Below, piece by piece: positions 1-11,367 of a stretch of 64,000 nt of DNA. The position numbers and the translations under genes are program-made. Origin of the DNA: Onchocerca lupi (lineage: Eukaryota; Nematoda; Chromadorea; Rhabditida; Onchocercidae); assembly GCA_028564675.1 (NCBI GenBank), contig JAOVVO010000037.1:124001-188000 (forward strand), given 5' to 3'. The stretch's first letter is position 1. The number at the start of each line of letters is the position of its first letter. Under the pieces are notes generated by a model. The model had not been told where the DNA came from. It saw nothing but the letters and a program-made list of their open reading frames with translations, and searched no databases.

Positions 1-3000
1 GTCAAACTATTTCAAATGAGACAGCATAATTCCAAATAGTTGTGCGTCAGAAAGAAAATTTTATTTTAGTTTTATTAATGAATTCAAGTTACTCTTAACT
101 GATGCAGTAAAATCTAATTGTCTTTCAGTGATTTCGATGTGATGAGTCTATGAAACTAATTTATAGAATATACAGGAAAAGAGATGATTACAGAATAAAA
201 GACATCGTCACAGCATGTAAAATTAAATATCAGCTTCTCAACAAATATTCAGAAACAAACGATTCGAGATTAATGTGGAATTTGACGAAAACAAAACTGC
301 ATGATAGATATAACTTATTAATACTTCGTAATGCAAGGATCTCAGTAAATGCTAAATTTGAATATTTCAGGAAAGAACAAATTAGGAAATGAAATTCAAG
401 TTGCAGAAGGGATGTTAGACAAACAAATATACAAAAGAAAGTTTCAAGATGATCAGTCACTGTTTGGCCTTAATTAATTAGCCGTGAGGCCCATTGAGAT
501 TTAATGAAATAAACAAAATAAGACAGACGAAGTACCTAAAATTAAAGTTAACAAATCAGTACTTTTCATTGCTCTTTTTCTTTTTTATTTTTATTGTCAT
601 CTATTTATTTGTTTAGATGCATTCATGTAAAATCTCTCTCTCACACACCATTCATTACAAAAACGACTTCAGAACGCGAATATGACAAATTTGAAGAAGA
701 TGAGAAAGAATTATTTCATGTACCATAACTGGTCCTCGAATCAGATAAAAAATATTTCTTTAGAAGTAGCGCAAATTATGACATTTTGTCGAAAAAAACA
801 AAAATTTCTGGAACTATATTAGATCTTCAAATTTCGTAGAAAAAAAAAAAATAAGTGATTCGTTTATTTTTCATACATGAAAACGTGCTCTCAGCCATTG
901 TTTGAAGTTTAAAGCAATAAATTAAAATACTTTGCCGAATGACGATTCCGCTGATATAAAGCAGTTATTGACAAAGATTAAATCGAAATTTCTGGAATTG
1001 TTAATATGGGCAATTGTTGAGAAACTTCAAAGCTACTTAAGCCGATGGAATTCAAGTTACATTTTTATTCCACCTAAAAAACTCCTTCCAGGAAACGGTT
1101 ATGTTGATTCAGTAAGATGGTCTTATGTTATTTATTCCCAATTAACAAGAAGTAACAAATTTTGAATTTGTGTTTTGATGTAAAGAAGTTAGCATCTTTG
1201 TTGGGTCAAGTTGAGTATTTCGTTGCCATTTCGATCTGATAAGGAAACCTGCTTTATCTAATTCTCTTTATTTGTGCAACAACGTCTTCCAATCATAAAA
1301 GATGAATAATGATTAGTGCTTTGAATAATAAAGCTAGAATTTTAAGTTGAATTAATTGATGACTCAAATAAACTATCACAGAACGCTCCGGACAATTATC
1401 ATTTAATTTGATCTTACACATAAATGTTGCATCTTTTGATAATATTATGCATGACGTAATAATCATTGAGTTTCCCAATTCAGTTATCATATCACACATA
1501 TTCAACATAAGTTCAGGTTGAATTTATTAACCTAAGCTCAATGATAAGTTTTCAGTTATTTTTATTATCTTAATTTTATTTACAGTTTTCCATAGGACTA
1601 TTATTTTCTTCTGTTGGCAATACCCTTAAAATTGCTGAGAGATTATATTAATGAAAATGCTGCAAATAATTTCTTGAATAGGGTAAGTTAATCTCAGATT
1701 AAGATTTTAATAAAGTTTATCAAATTTGCGCGCCTTAATATCACTTGAACTAAATATTCCTCTTTAATTTAAAGAGTAATAGTCTTCATAATATCAGTGA
1801 TTAACATTGAGATTCTTTATTTAATTACTTCGTTCCTTCATTTGTACCTCGAGAAATGCATTCGATTTATTCTAGAAAAATTTTAGAACTTTCTTTTGAT
1901 TGGAAATTTGAAGTTTTCTTTCAATACTGTGGGCTTGTAAAAATTAATTTAGATATTTAAGATTCTCTGCTTCGTGTTGAGTTTGAAATGTTTAAACCTT
2001 GCCAAATCACTGAATTGTATATTTGTTACGAAGTCTTTTTTTTTTTTTTTTTTTTTACACAAGTTAATAAGTATCAGAAAATGATAAATGGAACGGAAAG
2101 GGGAGAGGATTGCTCTAGTAGATTTGCAAAGACTGTTCGAGGTCAAGATATTTGACAGTGAGCGAGTAAAGTTGTTATTGGAAATGCAATTGAGAGAATA
2201 TCTCCATATAACATCTTTCAGCATACTATCGATAAGATCAGGAACCTTACCATAATGTTATTATGATAACAATCAATTGGCTCATCAACTTCTGTACCTT
2301 TTCGTTTCATTCAACAGCATACATATTCTCAAATTTCATCCCGAAAGATTTTCTTAAACAATTTTCCAAATCAAAAAATATGTGGTATTTGTGAGTGACT
2401 AAAGCTAAATTTAATTCCTGCAATTGCAATACGAACTTTCTTCATTTTTTGACACTACCTCACTTGTCGAATCTTAATCTACATAGTATCATCTGTCTAT
2501 CACTTTTTCCTTTCTTAAGACTCAATTCGGATTTATTTCATATCTCGAACTCCTTCGCTTCGCTTTCCTGATCTTCCCATTTCAATATTCAAAAAGCTCG
2601 CACAGCTTGCATTTCATTATTCACACGCAGAATTTTCGACAAAATCATTCGATAACTTCCTATTGATTTGTTTCTGGCAACATTACTTGTGCTTGTGAAT
2701 TGTGAAGAATTATTCTGATGATTGTTAGATGATAACCAGAGAATCCAACAACTGTATTGTTCTTTTCACGAAAAAATCGAATTGATGTAAAATAGATTCA
2801 TAATTCTATATGATAATTGTAATTGAATTTAATAATAAAATCACAGTTTTTTAAAATAAAAATTATCGTGAAGGACTGATGAGTAGAAAAAGAAATTTCT
2901 CGAATTGCGCAATTCGCATAAATTACCGATCATTGCAAGGTAGTAACAATGCCCTCTATTTCAGAGGTTGACCCATTCTGAAGGTGCTGCTATAGTCTTC

Positions 3001-4237
3001 TTGTTGCTGCTATTCCACTTGCTTCAACAGGTCGTTAGATATGGATCATTTGAATCAACAGATCAACATCTTTTTGCTACGATATTTCAGAATCTCGCAT
3101 GGATAATTTTCATCTCTCTTCGCTCCACATCATCTTTGCCCATAAATCCGTCATAAGTGGTCTTGTTTTATGTTACTCAATTAACATTTCCATATCATAC
3201 ATTTGATGAAGGATTTTTGCGCAAAAACAGTTTATTTGTTCATATCAGAATGTTTTATCATTTGAAGTGGCAATAATAAATGAACAATTCTTTTGTCAAA
3301 TAGCTTAGTAACGAGGCTTTCATTGAGAAATTTTCAAATTACATCGAAATGTTGGCACTATTCATTTCAGAATAAATTACCAAAACAAAGATTTTTCTTC
3401 CAATACAATCTTTAGCCTGTCATCATTGGAACTGTGCCCATCTTCTGTCGCACTTTTGAATCTATTTCTCATTTATTGCTATTTGCCAGTTTTGTTTTTG
3501 ATTCTTTCTTATTACACTGAAATCGTTTTGTCCTGAAAAAAAAAAGTGAAATATGGGAAAAGATATAATCTTTCACATTTCATCAGTTTATCCTTCCCTC
3601 ATTTGCTTCCAGTTTGGCTTTTCCCGTCGAAGAATTGAGTCCTCGATATCTATTTAAGTAATTAATTACGATTCCTGTCCATTGTTTCATCTAAATAGGA
3701 TATTTTCATGCATATAATGAATATTTAAGAGCATATTTCTTTTTTCTGTGCTTTTGTTCTCGAAAAATATTTGACTAAAATTCACATTTATACTGTTTTG
3801 TATTTTAAAATCAAGAGTGTAATGCGATTATTTGCTACCAATGGAGCTTCTTACACTTAGATGGAAGAAAAAATTGAACTTTCAACTGTTCAGATAATCT
3901 AGGCCTTCAATCCTTGTCAAAGCAATTACTATTCTGATATTAGGAGCAATTATTCCGCTTCCGATTTGATAATTTATTGGTAAAATAAAATAAACAAGAT
4001 TTGAATGTTTAATTAATGCCTGCACTCAATATATGTTCATTATCATTATCATCTTATTCGGCGTATAGCAAGGATTCTTCTTGAGCATATTAACACATTG
4101 TTCAATTTGTTCAACTTGTCAAATAAATTAAAAAGATTTAATATTTGTCTTTCTTCAACATTTTTAAACATTTATTTGCACAATTTCACATGTTGTACGA
4201 TGTCCTCAAAAAATGATTTTATATTATCGTATCTTAG
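1..4237. other. AT-rich region, no supported gene
   Basis: Only short open frames occur, and none has splice sites, composition or protein texture that I can support. A short hydrophobic stretch on the plus strand near 2968-3040 could be a signal-peptide exon for the cysteine-rich gene downstream, but its donor is poor and I do not call it. A T-run lies at about 2036-2056. Confidence 0.5.
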
Positions 4238-5150
4238 ATTTTGAAATGGTCGAAACTGGATCAATCTGTCAGTTTATGCAACATACTGAATTTTCATCTA
4301 ACCTAATGTGCGATCATTTTTTGCCAGACAATAACAATGTGACATTCACAGAAACAAAAAATGTGACAACAGTAATTATTCTGGACAACTGTAAGACAAA
4401 ATTTCCATCTATTGCCGCATATGGCGCTATGCATTTATGCGCCAACAATCAGGTAAGTTTTCAAATTATCCAATTAAACAAAATTTGTCGATGAATTTTC
4501 CAAAGATTATTTATGCAAAATGTGCTCAATCTACTTGCATATTTGTTGAGTTGAAATTTTGCTTACATATTTCTTCTGAAATCTAACGTCGGAGGATGTT
4601 TTCTGAATTGAAAAATTTGACGCGACAAATTATCGGCTTAACTGTTTCTGATCGGATTATATTTGAAACCTTCTCAAGAACAGATGACAATAATACAATT
4701 CCTCCTGCTGGAATCGCAAATAACAGCGAACTTAAATAATAAAAGTAGAGAAGGAAAGTTGCATAGTCTATTATATAGATAATGTCCTAGTTGATGAACT
4801 TTGAATTAACATATCATCTCAAATTGCAAATGAGTTTTTTTCCTTGTAGGAGATAGTCAATCTTTATATTCTCCGTTAGGCTCTAAAAGTTTATCATAGC
4901 AAATATGATATGTAGAAATTGCAGGCTTATCTTATGTTCTGTAAATGTGACTTGAAATATGCAATGAAATCAGTGGCGATTGAAGAATGTGAGCAAGATG
5001 AATATTATCTTAAGATCAATAAATGTTGTCAGCGTTGCATGAAAGTATGTTTTATGCTATTTCACCATCCCTAAACTGTTTTCGGTACCATAATCAAACA
5101 AATTACAATGTATGTCTAATGATATTTTCCAGAATGGCAAAACTGCCTGA
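4238..5150 (+). CDS. Cysteine-rich, probably secreted protein, 3' exons only
   Basis: Three exons fit: 4238-4452, 4925-5044 and 5133-5150 (TGA). Donors GTAAGT and GTATGT and acceptors TTGCAG and TTTCCAG are good, and the last two junctions are both phase 0. About 117 residues are visible with nine cysteines, including a CKC motif and a terminal CCQRC motif a few residues before the stop. Two Asn-X-Thr sequons (NVT) are present. The CC..C ending recalls von Willebrand type C or other secreted cystine domains, but I cannot assign a family. The N-terminal exon with a signal peptide was not found, and the 5' limit (acceptor at 4236-4237) is tentative. The gene is on the same strand as the acetyltransferase-like exons 0.6 kb downstream and is probably separate from them, since it has its own stop. 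Confidence 0.45.
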
Positions 5151-5737
5151 AGTTTGAATACTGTTACTACAACGATATTCCGGACATGGGCTGGTATTCT
5201 AATCTTTTGATCGAACTGTTAAGTAGGCTATCCGTGGTACTGAAGACATTTAACAATTTTTTAAAATTCTTAAGAAACATAATCTCATCATGAACCTTCG
5301 CTAGAAGGAACAATTTGTAGATCCGCTGTGTATGGAATAAAGATGTTCACTATTCCGATTTGCCAACATATTCTAATGTATTTGAAGATCGTCGGCAACA
5401 GCACTTACTTGTTCATGTTTTCGAACAGCTAATCAGTGTCACGTTAAAAACACACAACATTGATTTAAACAAAAATATCACTGTGGATTTAGACGATATC
5501 GACTTGTTCGTTGGATTACTTCATTATAATTACTGATTCATCAATAAGAGTGGCATATGAAACCAGAAGAGTTTGGGAAATATAGGAGCGATTCAAAAAA
5601 CAGTCTTCTAATGAAGTTTAAATGAGAAACTTTTTCTCTTGGAGACTATTATTTGATGAAAGATTAAACAAATCTGTTATCATATTTCATTTACAAATTG
5701 AATTCTCAACAGCTTTACTGAGTTGTATTTGTTCCAG

Positions 5738-6722
5738 AACAGAAAAAAAGCGTCAGCTTTATAGAGATTTGATGGGATTTATAATTACTGATAATACACG
5801 TTATTTCCAAATTACTATTGAAAAGTAAGTTTGTTTCTTTTTTTTTTTTTTTTTTTAAAGAACCCCGACAATTTAATGAATAAATCAGTGTAATTTTTCA
5901 AAACACAGATCACATCACAATTTTTCTTCATTTATTTTTGAAATATTGCGCGATAGATCCAATTTACAAGCAATTACTGCAAATAAGCGAGCAAGAAATG
6001 CAGAATTGACGTATTTGGAATTGAATTCTGAAAATGAATGTCATTTCTTTGAGTACGATTCCATTATTACCTTCATGAATCGACATGATTATCTGGATTT
6101 CTTATATCATATAAATGGGGTATGTCATTCATGAATTTTCCATTTCAATTCCACTTTTCAGTGCTAGTTTATTGAAGGACTGAAAATGGGCGGATTTGAT
6201 TTTCAAGGCTCATTTTCCGATCACTGATCTTAAATTTATGCCATACCATAAAAACCTTCGTGGAGCATCGCTTCACTCTTTACCTGAGTAAAATGAACAA
6301 TGTTACTTGTAGTATTGTCAAATGAATTGCAGGTGTTCGGTTTGGTAGCCATTGAAAAACAACAACCGGTTGGTTATGTTCTCGCTCTCAGCAACCATAT
6401 TCTGCAGTGCTATGCGAATACTCCCGAAATATCGTGGTAAGGAGTAGAAATCATGAAGAAACTTTTAAGATTAGTTTCTAAAGAATTTAATGATAACTTT
6501 CATGAATTTTACAGTGGTCTTATTCGGGAGCTTAGTGATAAGCTATCAGAGCAAATTCCAATAACAATGTTCATGCGTGAATGCAATAATTGGATTTGCA
6601 AGGAACTTCTTTATCAGGCGCGAAAAGTAAATCGTATTCATCGTTTTCACAGTCGTATACTTCCCACTCGTGTCAAGTGGCAAAATGTATTTTTAATGAA
6701 TATTGGTATTCATATATTTTGA
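5738..6722 (+). CDS. GNAT-type N-acetyltransferase-like protein (DUF1248-like), 3' exons
   Basis: Exons 5738-5824, 5909-6119, 6333-6436 and 6515-6722 (TGA) join with consistent phase (2, 0, 2) at GTAAGT, GTATGT and GTAAGG donors. About 202 residues are readable. The segment PVGYVLALSNHI looks like the core beta-strand of a GNAT fold. The C-terminal part (FHSRILP, VKWQNVFLMNIG) resembles the end of the lineage-expanded nematode GNAT/DUF1248 proteins; I base this on recall of that family, not on a search. Such proteins are predicted acetyl-CoA-dependent N-acetyltransferases of unknown substrate. The classical acetyl-CoA loop (Q/RxxGxG/A) is not in the visible exons and would lie in missing 5' exons between about 5150 and 5737. 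Either those exons escaped me or the gene has lost its N-terminal half. Confidence 0.45.
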
Positions 6723-9700
6723 ATATCCTTTTGTTTTATCAAATTTTCTAAGAAAATGAAATTGAAAAGAGAAATGAAACATGGTATTCAAAATATTTTA
6801 ATCGATCTCTCCATTTCTATGCTAATCATCAATTATAGTTTACAAAATAATATTGTATGGGGTTGGTTTTAGAGCTATTTTTGCAGTGCTTTTCTAAAAA
6901 TTGTTAGCACTTATACTATTAAAATGAAATATTTCAATTTCTTCTGATATGATGGCGCTTCTATCAATGAAATCATTAATTCAAGGAAAAGAGAAAAAAA
7001 AGATTAAAAAAAGTGTTGTGATGCTTCAGAAATGAAATCGATAATTTTGTATTTTTGAACTATTCGGCACTTCACTGAAATAACTCATCGTTGCTATTGA
7101 CACGAAGGAAAATTTGTCTAATTATAAGTCTCTAGTGTATTAATGAAATCTAACTTTATCCTTGTAATAAAATATTGGTGAAGCAGGAAGCTCATTGGAA
7201 TCCATTTTCATGGTATAATCGATTTCTACTGGTGAACCAGTTGACAAATTGTTCACGAATTTTTTTTCCTATTTGGTAATTTAGTAATTGATTTCTTGCA
7301 GCATTGTAATTGATGAAATAATTTCTGAGTTTTTCAATGTATCATTTAAAGACATCGAGGAAAACTTTTCTTTTCACTAAAACATCTCGAGATATTCCCG
7401 CGGTATTCAATATTTTGACAATTGCTCCCAATAATAAAATTCTATAAACTAAAGTTATACTATTACTGTTGTAGTTATTTCTTCCCATTTCTTCACTTGT
7501 TACTATTTATCAAACTTTTTAACTGGGGTCATTTTCTTAGTTCAGAGTTTTTGCTACTAGTCGAGCCTTGTTTGCCTAAGGCTGCAATATGTCAGTTTTC
7601 CGTATTACGCTTCTTTATAAAAGAAATACCATCTATTTTTATGATTTTTTTATAAAGAGGAAATATTATATAAAACATAGTTTCATTGGAATTTTGCTCA
7701 AATCAATTTGATAAAGTGATCCAGCCAAAGATTATTTGTTTATACCCAGAAGCTTTTTTTTGCTAACAAAAAGCACTTTTCGCCTTAATCAAAATGAAAA
7801 ACTGTCTAATCAATTCGGAATGAATAAATTTTCTGTAGATGATAAATGAGAGAGATTTTTAGCAAAGCAGCGAAATGTGAATGAAAGGATTTTGATGAAG
7901 CTATCGAAGCCATCAAAAAAATTAACTGTTCTTGACAAAGATGTAAATACTGAAGAAATCGAACTAATCAACTGAATTGCAAATAATGAAATTATCAAAC
8001 AACTTTTCAAAGTTTATTTTCTATTTTCTCTATTAAATTATTGATTTAAAATTCATCCAGATTTCAATCAAAAAGCACGCAGAATTTGAAATCTATTCAT
8101 TCTTCTGCACTGCCCTCTTTCTGACTTTTGACCAGAATCAAAAACAAGTCCTAAAACTGAAAGACAAAAAAAGAGAAATTAATTTTTACCACAGATTCGA
8201 ATGTAAAATTATACGAGGAAATATGCATGAACTGGAAATTTGTAGGAAATCCTGCATTGCTAATTAGTTTAATTCGTTCCTTTGTTGAAAACGTTCAAGA
8301 AACTCAAAAAAATTAGTTGTGAAGAACGATGATCTGAAAAATGCAATTCTGATGTTAAGAGCATATTTCGTTTAAAGCTAACAGTTTTCATATTCGGAAG
8401 TCTGAAATGTCGTCTTTTAAAGGATCACAAAAGAAATTATAATTTGACTACTTACTTTTACTTACAAATCCAATTTGAAAATTCTTATACCTATGATAAT
8501 TGCTGAAAATTTCAAATATTGGAGCTGTTTTCAAAAAATCTGAAGATGGATATTCTTGTTTAATTAAAGAAATAAGAAGGGGTAGTTTACAGGCAAGTTA
8601 TTCTTCAGCGCAATACCAAAATATGAAAGTATTTTTTTTCGAACATCAATGAAAGTCAAATTTGAAGTACTTCTCAGCAGATTACATGCGAAGACTACTG
8701 ACTTCTTGTTTATTGTAGCAATGAAAATAATACTTGTTAGATAATTTTATACAACCGGCACAGCTCTTTATAGATTACAGGCCGAAGCCTATATTTTTTT
8801 TTTTATTACTCTTCGAATCTCATCTCAGAAGCTAAAAGTTTTCCAGTTCTCTTTACCAAGCCAAATAAGTTATTTTTGTGCGTGACAAATATAGTTGAAG
8901 ACCTATAGCCATGATATTTGAGTAATTAAAAATTAGTGATTTTATGTAATAAATTTTGGAAATATTGGGAATTCATTTGATTTTAGTTAGCTTTTATTTA
9001 TTTATTCATGGATAATATCAACATGCAACAAATGAAAAAATCATTTCCTGGTTAAAATGCATATTTCCTTTCTTTTATTTAAAATAGTTAACGTTTTCAT
9101 CTCAAATTCCATACTTCCTTGCAGCGATCCGAAAGAAATACTATTATTCACTGGTATTGCGTTAAATTACTCAGAAAACTAGGACGAATTGATTTTAAAT
9201 TACTTCTCCCTAATTTTTTGGTTAGACGAAAAATTTTACTTTGGTAATCACAACACAATGGAATCTTTAACAAGTATCACAGATTGCAGTCTCTTTTGCT
9301 GATCTTTCAAAAGACGAAGTTTTAGGAATTCCGGATTTGAAAAATAATAGCTCTTAAATAAATGCCTTCTTTGCATTAGAATTGCGTTTTTCAGGTATCA
9401 TTTTTCACAACTACCCTTTTTCATTTCCTTGTTTTTAACGAAAGAACAGATTAAACTAATTAGCAGTGCGAAAATCCAGTAAAATAAATGGAAAGTCAAG
9501 CTTCTTTAGAAACAAAACCTTCGAATCACGCATTTCTCAGAAATGTAAGAGTTCTTGATTCCTTCTATATTATGTTCTGCTGTCTTTCAGAAGTTCTAAA
9601 AAACTCATTTTACTATTTCAGATATGAAGAAGCTAAAACAGCACATCTCTACAAAACCGAAATCTCTATCCAAAGATTTCATTTCTTTTTCCTTTTTCTT

Positions 9701-9935
9701 TATTTCATTCCAAACATCATTTGCCAAAAATCCCATGTTTGAATTTGCATTTGCCGAAAAACATCCACAAAACAAAAGATTCTAAATATAAACTGAAGAA
9801 TGGATAATTATGTAAAATTTACTTGGATTTCTTGCACATGAGATAAGAATTTCATACATAATACAGTTCCACAAAATTATATCGACATAAGTTGACAAAA
9901 AGAAACAATACATGCATATTAATTACAACTGCATA
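6723..9935. other. Intergenic, no supported gene
   Basis: AT-rich sequence with no chain of open frames and splice sites that I can support. A short ATG frame at 9488 stops soon after every plausible splice. Confidence 0.5.
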
Positions 9936-10552
9936 TTAAACTCTTTTTTCCACATCACGAACAAGTTTAAGTTGATAACGAGCAAGCGGTGCAATTTCAA
10001 CCGGTACAACAGTGACACGGATGCATCGGATTGGTCGAACAGTGGTATCTAGCAGTAGGTAGCAATAATCGTTGCACTGCAAATCCTCAATGATGACATC
10101 TTCATCAATACTGCTCAACAGAAGCCGATTTGTCTCATCTTCCACTTCGAAAGGTTCAACCGATACAATCCGAGCGAACACACAAGTCAATCCATCCGAA
10201 CGACAAAGAGCCGAGGAACAATCATCACGGTACAGCTTCATATTGATTCTCGTCGAGAAGTGCTGATATTCCTGCTCTTATTAAGAAAAAAATCTCCTCT
10301 AACTGATTAAGACATTTTCCACTTTAAAAAAAAAAATTACGAAACTTAGTTTACGAACTGAAAACTTACTTAAAATGATTGTTGTACAACACTCTCTATA
10401 GTCTTCACAACAACCGACATCGGATGATGCTCAGAAACCAGGCAACAAATACTGCTCACGTTGATTTGCAAAAAGTGTTTCCTGTTATCAAAAATGCTTG
10501 AATAATTAAAACCTACTAACACTAGAAACCAGCACGGATTACCAAGCTGCAT
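9936..10552 (-). CDS. Unassigned protein, possibly Tudor-like
   Basis: Two minus-strand exons fit in phase 0: 10552-10388 (ATG at 10552, GTACAA donor) and 10271-9936 (TAA at 9936-9938), giving about 166 residues. The second exon has coding-like composition and reads as a beta-rich, acidic sequence with no low-complexity content. Short hydrophobic strands (VVVKTIESV, CVFARIVSV, CYLLLD, IRVTVVPVEIAPL) around an LYRDD motif recall an extended Tudor domain, in which a barrel binds methyl-arginine or methyl-lysine, but the aromatic cage cannot be verified and this is a guess. The first exon is less certain: an alternative acceptor lies at 10482, and the frame also runs to a stop at 10370. The gene sits 0.8 kb downstream of the triple-repeat gene on the same strand. 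Confidence 0.5.
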
Positions 10553-10860
10553 ATCACTAATAAATTAAATATTCCATGAATTTTAGTCCATTTGATGGAA
10601 TTATGGCACAATATTAATATGTGATAAATTGCTTTGATGGAAAGAGCCAAATTAGAAAAAAAAACATAACTATAAAAATAAAATCAGAAATAAACATCAA
10701 AGGCATTTCTAGAGAAGCTGTACAATGAAAAACGCATCTTTATATAAAATTAGAACAAATAGATCACAAAAAGTGCGAACAAAACCTACAACTTCAAGAA
10801 CCAACCACAAAACAAGATAAAATTCTATTCTCTAAAATAATGAATTCTAAATACTTAAAT

Positions 10861-10924
10861 TATGGTACATTATTAATAAGTAATAAACTGTGTATGGTAT
10901 ATCATTAATACATAATAAACTGTG
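10861..10924. repeat. Two-copy 32-bp tandem repeat
   Basis: Units 10861-10892 and 10893-10924 both begin TATGG and end TAATAAACTGTG or CATAATAAACTGTG. A more diverged copy of the same motif lies at about 10600-10632, so the sequence has been copied locally at least twice. It lies in the spacer between two minus-strand genes. Confidence 0.75.
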
Positions 10925-11215
10925 CATTGTCATGTTACATTTGATTTCATTTCACCTAATACTGAGACATAACATGTAAATATTGTCAAAAACTGGCTCT
11001 CAAATTAATTATGCATAGTAGACCAGGAACTAAGAGTTGAATAATATCCCCATTTCATTATATGACATGTGAACGAAATCTTTAAGTCAATTAAGAAATT
11101 TCATAGGATCTAACCAAAAATATATTTGGAACAGAAATGTGACTATGTAGTAACTGAATAATTAAAACTCATTAAAATATGCAAGATTTTATTCTAGAAA
11201 GCACAAGTCCATTTC

Positions 11216-11221
11216 TTTATT
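11216..11221 (-). terminator. Poly(A) signal AATAAA of the triple-repeat gene
   Basis: AATAAA on the minus strand, about 150 bases after the TAA stop at 11368. A second one lies at 11188-11193. Position and motif fit a 3' end-processing signal; usage is inferred. Confidence 0.4.
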
Positions 11222-11367
11222 GTTCTTATTTAAAGATATGATTTTAAATTGACTAAAGCGCCACTAAACGAGAAGAAGAAAACATTCAAGTATGCAGAAT
11301 TACTTTCACTCAGTTTGATCAAAAAGTTAAATTATATGCACAACAGATTTGAAAAAATCCTACTTAA

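Noticed and set aside
2968..3156. Hydrophobic frame as signal-peptide exon of the cysteine-rich gene
   Set aside because: The donor would be GTCGTT and the phase to the next exon could not be shown.
9488..9742. Plus-strand ATG frame with a GTAAGA donor
   Set aside because: Both downstream acceptors lead to a stop within a few codons.
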